Source: Bordetella ansorpii (GTDB taxonomy: Bacteria; Pseudomonadota; Gammaproteobacteria; Burkholderiales; Burkholderiaceae_B). Taken from it: 64,000 nucleotides of DNA. Made by a program: the position numbers and the translations under genes. Where the stretch lies: contig NZ_FKBS01000029.1 in NCBI RefSeq assembly GCF_900078315.1, positions 981,425-1,045,424 on the forward strand. The letters run 5' to 3'. A model generated the notes under the pieces. The model did no database searches. It worked only from the letters and a program-made list of their open reading frames with translations, and had not been told where the DNA came from. Positions 16,048 to 26,008 of this stretch are shown piece after piece (the first letter of the stretch is position 1; every line of letters begins with the position of its first letter).

Positions 16048-19000
16048 ATGTCCAGCAAGAAGCAAGCACGCCCGGACGTGCGCAAGACTTTCATTCTGTC
16101 CGCCGTCTCCGCCGCCCTGATGGGCGCGGGCTTCGGCGCCGCGGCCCAGACGCCCACCGTCGGCGACGCCACGGTGCGCGGCGGCAACGCGGCCATCACC
16201 GCCATCTTGAACGGCCTGCAGATCAACCAGACGACGGACCGCGCGTTCATCGACTGGCAGAAGTTCGGCGTCAGCGCCGGCGACCTGGTCCAGTTCATCC
16301 AGAACAACGCCAACTCCATCGCCGTCAACCGCGTGACCGGTCCGGCCGCCTCGGAGATCATGGGCCAGCTCAAGGCCAACGGCAAGCTGTTCCTGCTGAA
16401 CCCCAACGGCATCCTGATCGGCGCCGGCGCCGAGATCAACGTGGGCAGCCTGCTGGCCACCACGCTCAAGCTCAGCGACGATTCGCAGGGCGCCATCGAC
16501 GCCTTCATCGCCAACGGCAGCCAACTGGCCTTCTCCGACACCGCCGCCGGCCAGAAGATCACCAACAACGGCAAGATCACCGCCGCCGACAACGGCTTCG
16601 TCTACCTCGTCGCCACCTCGGTCGACAACAACGGCGAGATCGTCGCCCAGCTGGGCAAGGTCACCCTGGCCGCCGGCAACAAGGCCACGATCGACCTGAC
16701 GGGCAACAACCTGATCAACCTGTCGGCCGACGCGCTGACGGCCACCGGCACCACGGGCACCGGCGGCACCAAGGCCGGCGTGACCAACACCGCGACCGGC
16801 AAGATCACCGCCGGCACGGTGGCCCTGACGGCCAACCAGGTCAGCGGCCTGATGTCCTCGCTGGTCTCCAACGAAGGCGTGGTCGAAGCCACGTCGCTGG
16901 TGGACGTCAAGGGCGCCGAGATCGCCCAGAACGGCAAGATCCAGGGCCTGACCGTCGGCCAGGACGTGGGCCGCGTGAACACCAATCTGGTGGCCACCGA
17001 CAGCATCACCACGGGCGCCGACAGCGTCACCAAGGCCAACGACCTGCGCCTGGAAGTGACCGGCGCGGGCAAATCGGTAGGCGCCGAGGGCCAGGCCCTG
17101 CGCGTGGATGCCGTGACGCTGACCGCCAAGGCCGCCAGCGGCCATGTCATCGTCACCGACACCGACGGCGGCGTGGCACTGAAGGAAGTCACCACGGGCG
17201 TCGTCGACGGCGATACGCAATACCGCGCCATCATCACCGCGCGCAACGGCGCGATGACGGGCCTGAGCGGCGCCACCAACGTGACCGCGTGGGGCGCCAA
17301 CCTGGTGTCCGACCAGAGCATCGGCACCGACGGCCAGGCCGTCAGCACCAGCGTGCGCAGCCTGGCCGCGTCGACGCAGGACGGCAGCATCAACATCGCC
17401 AACACGGGCGGCGACCTGGTGCTGGGCGCCATGTCGGCCGGCCAGATGGTCAGCATCAACGGCAGCAACAGCTCGCTGCTGCCGATCGCCCAGGCCGACG
17501 GCACCGTGACCCTGAGCAACGGGGATCCGGGCACGACCAAGATCCGCCTGAAGTCCGACGGCAACGTCACCCTGGGCGGCGCCCTGGCGGCCGGCGCCGA
17601 GATTGCGCTGGAGACCACCGGCGGCAGCATCGTCACCACGGTGGCCAGCAACGATAGCGAGACCAACGCCTCCGCCAACGCGGCGGCCACCCTGACCGCC
17701 AAGCGCGTGGACCTGAAGGCCTCGGGCGCCATCGGCAGCGCGGGCTCGGCGGCGCAACTGCGCACCGAAAGCGTGGCCGCCACCGCCGGCAACGGCGGCG
17801 TGCACCTCAGCGACAACAACGGCCTGACGGTCGAGTCGATCACCGCGCAAGGCACGGGCAACGACGTCAGCGTCGACGTGACGCAGGGCAACCTGCGCCT
17901 GGGCAGCATCGACGCGGCCGGCGGCAACGTCACCCTGGGCGCAGCACAAGGCAGCATCTCCGACAACAACGGCGACGCCAACAACGTGACCGCCGACACG
18001 CTGGAAATGCGTGCGCGCAACGACATCGGCGCAGCCTCCAACCGTCTGGAAACCAGCGTCCGCGGCCTGACCACCGCGACCACCGCGACCACCGCCGGCA
18101 CTTACATCGCCAACGACCGCGCCCTGGAAGACCTGGACGCGACGACCGTGCGCGGCACCGTCGCCGTGTCCTACACCGGCGGCGAGACCAAGTACGACAG
18201 CGCCACCCGGCAACTGAGCGCCGGCGGCACGCTGCAGAACCTCAGCCTGACGGCCAAGGACGCCATCGACCTGCGCGGCGACATCACCGCCGCCAAGAGC
18301 CTGACGCTGAGCGCGCTGGGCTCGATCACGCAGGAGACCGGCACGCTGGTCACCGCCGAGAAGATCGGCGCCACGGCCACCGGCGCCATCACCTTCGACC
18401 GCACCGCGGCCTCTTACATCAAGGGCGCGGCCGGCAACGGCGCCTTCACGGTGGCCCAGAACACGGCCGCCACGCTGACGCTGGACGCGACCACCGCCGG
18501 CGCCACGGGCGACGTCACGCTGGGCAACACCAGCGGCGACCTGGTGATCGACAACGTCAACGCCACGCGCAACGTGTCCCTGACCGCCGCGGGTTCGGTG
18601 CAGACCGCCGAAGACCGCCGCATCAGCGGCGCCGCGATCACCGTCTCGGGCAGCAGCCTGGGCTCGGCCGATCGCGCCTTGGGCACCACGACCACCGGCG
18701 CGCTGAACCTGACGGCCACCGACGGCAACATCAATGCCGCCAACATCGGCTCGCTGGCCCGCCTGGACGCCATCGCCAACGGCGCCAACACCACGATCGA
18801 CCTGAACCTGTCCGGCGACGCCGCCATCGGCGTGCTGCAGGCCGGAGGCGCGATCAACCTGACGATGGTCGGCGGCGCCACCCGCGCCTCCGGCAGCCCC
18901 GCCCAGAACATCATCACCGGCACCCTGACCGCGAACACCCGTTCCTTTGGCCAGAACGGTGACGCCAACGCCATCCAGATGCAGGTCGACAAGCTGGTCA

Positions 19001-22000
19001 TCGACACCATCAATGGCGGTATCTATGTCGTCAACAACGGCAACCGCCCCCTGCTGATCGAGCGCGCCACCAGCGCGGGATCGGACGGCAACATCAGCAT
19101 CGCCAACGGTGGCGGCGCCAACGCCGGCATTCAGGTGAAGAAGATCACGGCGGGCTCCTCCACCGTGACGCTGGCCAGCACCGGCAGCATCGAGGACGCA
19201 CGCACCGACAAGACGGCCGCCAACATCTCGGCCGGCCGCCTGAACGTGTCCGCCGACCGCGGCGTGGGCAACAATGGCGAACTGGCCCTGAACGTGAACT
19301 ACCTGGCCGCGTCGGGCGGCTCGGGCGCCGTGCACGCCGCCAATACCGGCGCCATCATCGTCGACGCCGACTCGCTGCAGGGCAAGGGCGCCTCTAAGGT
19401 CTCCATCACGGCCACCGACATCACGATCCTGAACCAGAACGGCGGCACGATCCAGATGGACACGGGCGGCTCGCTGGAACTGATCGCCACGGTGGGCCAC
19501 ATCGTGTTCCTGAACACGGCCGACACCATCGAACTGTGGGCCGACGCCCAGGGCAACGGCGGCGACGTCACCATGAGCGCGCTGGGCGAGTCGCGCCTGG
19601 GCTATCTCGGCGCCATCGTGGCAGGCAACGTGCGCACGCACGGCGGCGACATCCGCCTGGAGGCCGCTTCCAACATCAGCATCGGCCTGCTGGATGCCGG
19701 CACGACGGGCGACGTCACGGTCATCGCACGCAAGGGCATCATCATCGACGGCAACGGGACCACCGAGAACATCCGCGGCAACGTGGTCACGCTCGAAGCC
19801 CATACGCCCGACCTGGAGGATGCGAAATACGTCCGGGAGACCATGGGCAACAACCACGACCAGAAGGTTGCCGAGGTCAACAGCACGCAGACCGTCTATG
19901 ACGTCTACGAGGCCGAGTTGCGCACGTATCAACGCGCCCTGGTCGAAGCCCAGCAGAAACTCGCGCAGGCACAGGCCAACGCCAATGCCACGCAGAAGGA
20001 AGTGAATGATCTTCAGGCGGAAGTGGATGCGTTGAGCGCCACGTTCCAGGCATTGAACGACGTGCTGACCGCCGCCGGCATCGCCAAGGACGCCGCCTCG
20101 TTCGCGGCAGCCGGCGCGCAGGCCATCCCGTTCTCGGGTGACGGCGGCGCCGACCTGGTGTTCGCCGGCATCGACCTGGCGCTGTCCGTCGCCCAGACCG
20201 CCGTCGACGTGTTCCAGCGCCTGACGCTGGACCCGAAGGAAGGCGAACTGGCCGACATGAACAACCAGCTGGACCAGGCGTTGGCCGGTGTGACCTCGTC
20301 GCTGGGCGACATGCTCAAGGCCCAACTGGACCGCGACGTGACGGCGACCTCGTACAACACGCTCGGCGTTGCCCTGTACCGCGCCCAGATCGCCCGCGAC
20401 GCGGCCCTGAAGGTGCTGGAGCAGAGCCAGACCGCCGTCGTCCTGAACAAGGACATCGACAGCTCGGCCGCCAAGCCCCTGGGCATCAGCGCCAATCAGC
20501 TGAACATCAACGGCACGCTGAACACCGACCTGTACCTGAAGTCGGACAGCAACCTGGGCCTGGGCAACATCGCCGTGGCCTCGGGCAAAGTCATCGATGC
20601 CTATGCCGCCAACAACATCGGCGTCGTCGGCAACGTGTCCAGCGACAAGTCGATCACGCTGAACGCGCGTGGCGATATCGTCGGCCAGGGCGGCAAGCTG
20701 ATCTCGCCGCTGGTGTCGCTGATCGCTGGCCGCAGCATCGGCGGCGACGTCGACGCCAACCCGCTGACCGACAACACCGTCTTCACCCAGACGTCCACGC
20801 TGGCCGCGCAGGCCGCGGATGGCGGCGCCTACATCTCCAACGCCAACGGCGGCGCGCTGCTGACCATCGGCACGGCCGGCGCCGTCAGCGGCGTCACCGC
20901 CGCCGACAGCATCACGCTGGCCACGGACGGCGACCTGGCCGTGGACGAGGCCATCGCCGGCGGCAACAAGACCACGGATACGGTCCGCCTGGTCAGCGGC
21001 GGCGCCATCACCAACGGCCAGGACGACGTGGCCGACGTGTCGGGCCATCGCCTGGAGATCGTCGCCAAGGGCAACGCCACGCTGGACACCAACGTGCGCC
21101 AACTGGCCGCCGGCATCGACGTGCCGGGCAACCTGACCGTGGTCAACACGGGCGGCGACCTGCTGGCCGACGAGGTCGCGCTGCTGGACGGCAATGCCTC
21201 GATCAAGACCGAAGGCAACATGACGGTCGGCCAGGTCTCGCTGCAAGGCGCCAACCGCACCGCCACGCTGGAAGCCAGCGAAGGCATCTCGCGCGACCTG
21301 GGCCGCACGGTGGCCAGCAGCTACATCAGCGCCGACAACCTGGTGCTGAAGGCCGGCAGCTACATCGGCGACACCGGCGTCACCAGCGACCAGGACCGCA
21401 TCCGCGTCAGCGCCAACAACCTGACGGCCACCGGCAGCGGCAACATCGACATCATCGAGGCCGGCAACGCCGAGCTGACCGACCGCGAACTGACCGTCAA
21501 GCGTGTCGCCACGACCGAAGGCAACGTCAGCCTGGTGTCCACCGGCAACATGAACGTCGACACCATCGAAGCCAGCGGCGCCGGCAAGGGCGTCGTGCTG
21601 GCGGCCGTGGACGGCCAGATCCTGAACGCGCGCACCGACGCCCAGGCCAACATCACCGCCAGCACGCTGGCGATGCGCGGCCATCAAGGCATCGGCGGCA
21701 CGAAGGCCCTGAACGTGAACGTCGCCACCCTGGCCGCCGACGGCGGCACGGGCGGCATCGCCGTCAACGACCTGACGGGCGACCTGACGATCGGCCAGCT
21801 GGCCCGCGCGAACGAAGCGTTCTCCGACGTGCCGCCGCCGCCCCCGCTCGCTCCCGTGACCGACGACGTCATCGGCCTGCAAGCCACCGGCGACATCGAC
21901 GTGACCGCCCTGGGCGGCAAGATGACCGTGTCCAACGCGGTCGCCACCACGGGTTCGGACGACCTGGCCGGCAACATCTCGCTGCAGGCCGCCACCGGCC

Positions 22001-25000
22001 TGACGCAGGATGCCGCCGTCACCGCCGATCGCGGCGACATCGCCCTGGGCACGACCCGCGGCGCGCTGGCGCAGAACGCCGACATCACGGCCACCGCAGG
22101 CAAGGTCGACCTGTCGGCCACCACCGGCAACGCCTCCTCGGCCAACCGCACCGGCAACATCACGATGGCCGCCGGCACCCGCACGACCGCCGGCGCCGCC
22201 GTGAACTACGTGGCCGACGCCAACATCACCACCCGCGCCATCCAGGCGGGCACCGGCATCGGCGTCAAGTCCAACACCGGCAACGTGCTGCAGCAAGGCA
22301 CGCTGACGTCGGACGCCGGCGACATCCTGCTGAGTTCCGGCTCGGCCGGCGGCGTCACCCAGAACGCCGACACCACGGCGACCGCGGGCAACGTCAGCGT
22401 CACCGGCGGCAGCCAGGGCATCACGATGGCCGCCGGCACCACCACCTCGGCGGGCGCCGGCAAGACCATCGCCTACACCGCCGATGGCAACATCGCCGCG
22501 CGCACCCTGACGGCCGGCAGCGACGTCAACGTCACCAGCAACAACGGCAGCGTGACGCAGTTCAACACCATCACCTCGACGGCCGGCAACATCGCGCTGG
22601 CCTCCGGCTCGGCCGGCGGCGTCACCCAGAACGCCAACACCACGGCGACCGCGGGCAACGTCAGCGTCACCGGCGGCAGCCAGGGCATCACGATGGCCGC
22701 CGGCACCACCACCTCGGCGGGCGCCGGCAAGACCATCGCCTACACCGCCGATGGCAACGTCAGCACCCAGGTGCTGACGGCGGGCGGCAACATCAACGTC
22801 ACCAGCAACGACGGCGGCATCACGCAGAACGCGGCCATCACCTCGGCCACGGGCAACGTGGCGCTGGCCGCGCTGAACGGCGGCATCAGCCAGCAGGCCA
22901 ACACCCAGGCCACCGCGGGCAGCGTGCAGGTGCGCGCCGGCCTGGACGGCATCACCATGGCCCAGGGCACCCGCTCGGTCGCGGGCACCAACGGCACCCT
23001 CGCCTACGACGCCTCCGGCAACGTCCTGACCTACGGCCTGCAGGCCGGCCGCAACGTGGACGTCAAGTCCACCGGCGGCGACGTCACGCTGCAGGACCAG
23101 GTGCAATCGGCGACCGGCGACGTCACCGTCTCGGCCAGCAAGCACGTGGCCCAGAACGCCCACGTCACCGCCACCACCGGCAACGTGTCCGTCACCGGCG
23201 GCGCCGAAGGCATCACGATGGCCGAGGGCACCCGCACCACGGCGGGCGCCGCTCGCTCGGTGACCTACAAGGCCCAGGGCAACATCGCCGTCAACGACAT
23301 CCGCACCACCGGCGGCAACGTCGCGCTGACGTCCGACGCGGGCGCCATCCTCGCCAATGCGGGCGTCGGCCAGCACGTGCAGGCCGCCACGCTGAACGCC
23401 AAGGCCGCGACCGGCATCGGCGCGGGCGGCTCCATGCTGAACACCTCGGTGAACCAGCTGACCGCCGAGAACACCGGCGCCGGCGACATCAACGTCAGCG
23501 AAGCCGATGCCATCTCGCTGGAGAAGCTGATCGCCGCCAACGGTTCGGTCTACCTCTCGGCGGGCGGCAACATCAGCGCCAAGGACGTGCGGGCCACCCA
23601 GGGCACCGCTGATCTGTACAGCGACGGCCGCATCGAGATGGGCAGCGCCGACGGCCGCATCCAGGCCGACACGCTGACCCTGACGGCCCAGAACGGCATC
23701 GACGCCGCGACGCGCGCCAACACGATCAACGCCAACGCCTACGGCGGCGGCGCCACGATCGCGCTGCGCGACTCGGGCTCGGCCACCCTGCGCTCGGTGC
23801 GCACCGACAGCGGCGACATCGCTGTCAGCGCGGCCGGCAGCATCGACGTGCAGAGCGTCAACGCGGGCTACGGCGCGAACAACGTGTCGCTGCAGGCCGG
23901 CGAAGCCATCACGCAAGGCCAGGCCCGCAACAACGTGCTGAACCGCGTTGCCGTGCTGTCCCTGCCGGTCTCGCAGGCCAACGTCGTGGCCAACAACCTG
24001 CAATTGTCCGCGGGCACCGGCATCGGCAACGGCGAGCGCGGCGCGCTGGTCACCGACGTCAAGACGATCGACGCCAGCACCGCCACCGGCAACGCCAGCA
24101 TCGATCAGGCCAACGCCGTGACGGTGTCCAACCTGAGCACCGGCGGCGGCGACGCCACCCTGGTGGTTCGCCAGGGCGACGCCACGGTCGGCAACGTCAG
24201 CGCCACGGGCACGGCCATGCTGACCACCGAAGCCGGTTCGCAGCAGGACGACGGCAACGCCGACACCCGCATCGTGGCCGACTCGGCCAACCTGACCGCC
24301 TCGGGCAACGTCAACGCTGGCACCCGCGTCAACACGTTGACCGCCAACGGCCAGGCGATCACCATCGACGAGCAGGACGGCCTGGCCAGGCTGACGGCCA
24401 CCGCCAGCAACGGCGACGTCAACGTGACCAGCCGCACCGGCGACGTGATTGTCGACCAGGTCAATGCCGGCACGCAGACGGCGTCCATCAACGCCGTCCA
24501 GGGCTCGATCCGCAACGCGGTGCAGGGCTCCTCGGCGATCACGGCGCAGAACGTGCTGCTGAACGCCGGCGTGGGCCTGGGCGATGCCAACGGCGCGCTG
24601 AACCTGCGCACCAACGCGGTCTCGGCACAAGCCGGCAACGGCGGCGCCCAGCTCAACAACCTGAACCAGGGCACCCTGTCGCTGGGCAACACCTCGGCCA
24701 CGGGCGGCAATGTGGTGGTGAACACGGCGGGCCAGCTGGCCGTCGACGGCAACGTCAGCAACACCGGCGGCGGCGACATCACGCTGCAGGCCGCTGGCGA
24801 CGTCAGGCAGTCGGGTAATGTCGTGGCCACGCGATCGGGCAACGTCACCGTCAACAGCGGCGGCAACATCGACATGGCCAACTCGGCCAAGACCTCGTCC
24901 GGCACGGGCGACATCACCTACGCAGCGGCCAACACGGTCACCGTCAACAGCATCTCGACGGGCCAGGGCGGCAACGTGGGCACCGTGACCCTGCGCGGCC

Positions 25001-25311
25001 AGAACGTGGTCAACGGCAACACCAGCGGCAACGCGGTGGAAGGCCGTGTCGTGAACATCGACTCGCCGAACGCCAACGCCGATCTGGCCAGCTCGCTGCT
25101 GGGTGACACGCGTCAGCTGACGGTGGTGCGCTTCTCCGACCTGCCGGTCGGCGGCACGCTGGTCGAAGGCGGCCGTTTCTCCAACGAGCTGATCCAGGCC
25201 CAGGAAGTGTTCAAGCCCGGCATCGTGAACCAGCTGAACGACAGCATCAAGCAAGACCCGCTGAACCCGCGCCCGATGGGCAAGACGCTGATCGAAGTGT
25301 CGGGTTTCTGA
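16048..25311 (+). CDS. Giant TpsA filamentous haemagglutinin-like exoprotein (3,087 residues)
   Basis: Signal peptide (MSSKKQARPDVRKTFILSAV...GAAAQ), then the TPS domain: VRGGNAAITAILNGLQINQT, FIDWQKFGVSAGD, LFLLNPNGILIGAGAEINVG. The rest is mostly G/N/T-rich beta-helix repeat. Interruptions: an alpha-helical, coiled-coil-like island at about residues 1255-1470 (LVEAQQKLAQAQANANATQK; EVNDLQAEVDALSATFQALN), a VPPPPPLAP hinge near 1930, five diverged roughly 89-residue repeats (about 2035-2400), and RGD tripeptides at 743, 1541 and 1995. It lacks a recognisable toxin domain; the end is MGKTLIEVSGF. Likely a secreted fibre adhesin exported by the TpsB encoded just upstream. A strong terminator follows. 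Confidence 0.93.
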   Translation: MSSKKQARPDVRKTFILSAVSAALMGAGFGAAAQTPTVGDATVRGGNAAITAILNGLQINQTTDRAFIDWQKFGVSAGDLVQFIQNNANSIAVNRVTGPAASEIMGQLKANGKLFLLNPNGILIGAGAEINVGSLLATTLKLSDDSQGAIDAFIANGSQLAFSDTAAGQKITNNGKITAADNGFVYLVATSVDNNGEIVAQLGKVTLAAGNKATIDLTGNNLINLSADALTATGTTGTGGTKAGVTNTATGKITAGTVALTANQVSGLMSSLVSNEGVVEATSLVDVKGAEIAQNGKIQGLTVGQDVGRVNTNLVATDSITTGADSVTKANDLRLEVTGAGKSVGAEGQALRVDAVTLTAKAASGHVIVTDTDGGVALKEVTTGVVDGDTQYRAIITARNGAMTGLSGATNVTAWGANLVSDQSIGTDGQAVSTSVRSLAASTQDGSINIANTGGDLVLGAMSAGQMVSINGSNSSLLPIAQADGTVTLSNGDPGTTKIRLKSDGNVTLGGALAAGAEIALETTGGSIVTTVASNDSETNASANAAATLTAKRVDLKASGAIGSAGSAAQLRTESVAATAGNGGVHLSDNNGLTVESITAQGTGNDVSVDVTQGNLRLGSIDAAGGNVTLGAAQGSISDNNGDANNVTADTLEMRARNDIGAASNRLETSVRGLTTATTATTAGTYIANDRALEDLDATTVRGTVAVSYTGGETKYDSATRQLSAGGTLQNLSLTAKDAIDLRGDITAAKSLTLSALGSITQETGTLVTAEKIGATATGAITFDRTAASYIKGAAGNGAFTVAQNTAATLTLDATTAGATGDVTLGNTSGDLVIDNVNATRNVSLTAAGSVQTAEDRRISGAAITVSGSSLGSADRALGTTTTGALNLTATDGNINAANIGSLARLDAIANGANTTIDLNLSGDAAIGVLQAGGAINLTMVGGATRASGSPAQNIITGTLTANTRSFGQNGDANAIQMQVDKLVIDTINGGIYVVNNGNRPLLIERATSAGSDGNISIANGGGANAGIQVKKITAGSSTVTLASTGSIEDARTDKTAANISAGRLNVSADRGVGNNGELALNVNYLAASGGSGAVHAANTGAIIVDADSLQGKGASKVSITATDITILNQNGGTIQMDTGGSLELIATVGHIVFLNTADTIELWADAQGNGGDVTMSALGESRLGYLGAIVAGNVRTHGGDIRLEAASNISIGLLDAGTTGDVTVIARKGIIIDGNGTTENIRGNVVTLEAHTPDLEDAKYVRETMGNNHDQKVAEVNSTQTVYDVYEAELRTYQRALVEAQQKLAQAQANANATQKEVNDLQAEVDALSATFQALNDVLTAAGIAKDAASFAAAGAQAIPFSGDGGADLVFAGIDLALSVAQTAVDVFQRLTLDPKEGELADMNNQLDQALAGVTSSLGDMLKAQLDRDVTATSYNTLGVALYRAQIARDAALKVLEQSQTAVVLNKDIDSSAAKPLGISANQLNINGTLNTDLYLKSDSNLGLGNIAVASGKVIDAYAANNIGVVGNVSSDKSITLNARGDIVGQGGKLISPLVSLIAGRSIGGDVDANPLTDNTVFTQTSTLAAQAADGGAYISNANGGALLTIGTAGAVSGVTAADSITLATDGDLAVDEAIAGGNKTTDTVRLVSGGAITNGQDDVADVSGHRLEIVAKGNATLDTNVRQLAAGIDVPGNLTVVNTGGDLLADEVALLDGNASIKTEGNMTVGQVSLQGANRTATLEASEGISRDLGRTVASSYISADNLVLKAGSYIGDTGVTSDQDRIRVSANNLTATGSGNIDIIEAGNAELTDRELTVKRVATTEGNVSLVSTGNMNVDTIEASGAGKGVVLAAVDGQILNARTDAQANITASTLAMRGHQGIGGTKALNVNVATLAADGGTGGIAVNDLTGDLTIGQLARANEAFSDVPPPPPLAPVTDDVIGLQATGDIDVTALGGKMTVSNAVATTGSDDLAGNISLQAATGLTQDAAVTADRGDIALGTTRGALAQNADITATAGKVDLSATTGNASSANRTGNITMAAGTRTTAGAAVNYVADANITTRAIQAGTGIGVKSNTGNVLQQGTLTSDAGDILLSSGSAGGVTQNADTTATAGNVSVTGGSQGITMAAGTTTSAGAGKTIAYTADGNIAARTLTAGSDVNVTSNNGSVTQFNTITSTAGNIALASGSAGGVTQNANTTATAGNVSVTGGSQGITMAAGTTTSAGAGKTIAYTADGNVSTQVLTAGGNINVTSNDGGITQNAAITSATGNVALAALNGGISQQANTQATAGSVQVRAGLDGITMAQGTRSVAGTNGTLAYDASGNVLTYGLQAGRNVDVKSTGGDVTLQDQVQSATGDVTVSASKHVAQNAHVTATTGNVSVTGGAEGITMAEGTRTTAGAARSVTYKAQGNIAVNDIRTTGGNVALTSDAGAILANAGVGQHVQAATLNAKAATGIGAGGSMLNTSVNQLTAENTGAGDINVSEADAISLEKLIAANGSVYLSAGGNISAKDVRATQGTADLYSDGRIEMGSADGRIQADTLTLTAQNGIDAATRANTINANAYGGGATIALRDSGSATLRSVRTDSGDIAVSAAGSIDVQSVNAGYGANNVSLQAGEAITQGQARNNVLNRVAVLSLPVSQANVVANNLQLSAGTGIGNGERGALVTDVKTIDASTATGNASIDQANAVTVSNLSTGGGDATLVVRQGDATVGNVSATGTAMLTTEAGSQQDDGNADTRIVADSANLTASGNVNAGTRVNTLTANGQAITIDEQDGLARLTATASNGDVNVTSRTGDVIVDQVNAGTQTASINAVQGSIRNAVQGSSAITAQNVLLNAGVGLGDANGALNLRTNAVSAQAGNGGAQLNNLNQGTLSLGNTSATGGNVVVNTAGQLAVDGNVSNTGGGDITLQAAGDVRQSGNVVATRSGNVTVNSGGNIDMANSAKTSSGTGDITYAAANTVTVNSISTGQGGNVGTVTLRGQNVVNGNTSGNAVEGRVVNIDSPNANADLASSLLGDTRQLTVVRFSDLPVGGTLVEGGRFSNELIQAQEVFKPGIVNQLNDSIKQDPLNPRPMGKTLIEVSGF
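22150..23260 (+). repeat. Five-copy in-frame repeat within tpsA2
   Basis: Units marked by the motif ITMAxGTxxxAG at about 22162, 22422, 22689, 22956 and 23212, spaced roughly 88-89 residues. Copies 2 and 3 are nearly identical in DNA: 22336-22491 and 22603-22758 match over 156 bases with one difference, an exact 267-bp period. Copies 1, 4 and 5 have diverged. This fits recent duplication or gene conversion within the beta-helix. Confidence 0.85.
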
Positions 25312-25353
25312 TCCCCGGCCGCTGAGTCACCCTCAGGGGTGAGTCGGTGAAAC

Positions 25354-25388
25354 AAAAGCGGCACTGGCTTCGGGCAGTGCCGCTTTTT
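25354..25388 (+). terminator. Rho-independent terminator after tpsA2
   Basis: GCGGCACTG (25358-25366) pairs with CAGTGCCGC (25375-25383) around an 8-base loop containing CTTCGG, followed by five T. Four A precede the stem, so it can also act in the opposite direction for the convergent gene at 25500. Confidence 0.9.
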
Positions 25389-25499
25389 GTATGTGTGTCT
25401 CATGACGCCTGAGCCGGAGATGGCCCAGTTCGAAGCGGCGACGACGCAGGACGAACAGATCACCGTATGCTCGCCAACGGCATGCACCGGCTCGAACGC

Positions 25500-25934
25500 C
25501 TACAAGAAATCCTTAAAATGAGCGACCTGATGTGCGGGAACGAGAAGCGGCACCGAAACCGCGTTGTTTATCGCCAACCAATATGCGCGATGCCGACCGT
25601 CAATAAAGGAATACGTGTTGGCGGATTTTTCACTGACCAGCGTGATTCCAAGCCATCCTCGTACGCCTTGGCGCAGAGAATCCAACTTGGCCAACTTGGA
25701 AGAATCAGGCCGGAAACCCGGCCCGAAAGAACCGTCCGGATTGACGTTGGCAAACGCAGCTCTTCTCACCCAAGCCAGATATCTGGCGGGATTCGCGAAA
25801 ATAACTTGCCAGCCGACATCCGGTGCCACAAAACCGTTGTGAGTCTCTTCTTCATAACCCTGGTCTTCCCGCATTTCTATATCAGCAGGATTGTTGTTGA
25901 GAAAACGCACTGTGTGAAACTGGCCGTTTGCCAT
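25500..25934 (-). CDS. Hypothetical protein with a DGRHR motif (ParB/sulfiredoxin-like?)
   Basis: 144 residues from ATG 25934 (MANGQFHTVRFLNN). No family is recognised with certainty. Near the C-terminus SFIDGRHRAYWLAINNAVSV resembles the G-x-HR nucleotide-binding motif of the ParB/sulfiredoxin fold, which is an inference from one motif. The middle part (GWQVIFANPARYLAWVRRAA) is tryptophan- and aromatic-rich. Codon use is visibly less GC-biased than in neighbours, and the gene stands alone, convergent with tpsA2, pointing to transfer or a role as an accessory of the TPS locus. A ParB-like DNA-binding or NTP-binding protein is one possibility; a cytosolic immunity-like protein is another, unsupported one. 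Confidence 0.6.
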   Translation of the reverse strand: MANGQFHTVRFLNNNPADIEMREDQGYEEETHNGFVAPDVGWQVIFANPARYLAWVRRAAFANVNPDGSFGPGFRPDSSKLAKLDSLRQGVRGWLGITLVSEKSANTYSFIDGRHRAYWLAINNAVSVPLLVPAHQVAHFKDFL

Positions 25935-26008
25935 CGTTTTTGAATCCTGTGTTTGCCAGCGATGACGCGGGTGCATTGCTCATCGCACGGCCCCCGGCGC
26001 AAGCACGT

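Noticed and set aside
16021-25254. 9.2-kb open frame antisense to tpsA2 (about 3,077 codons without a stop)
   Set aside because: Product is A/G/V/D/H-rich low-complexity sequence, the mirror of the repetitive GC-rich tpsA2 codons; no start signals or family match.
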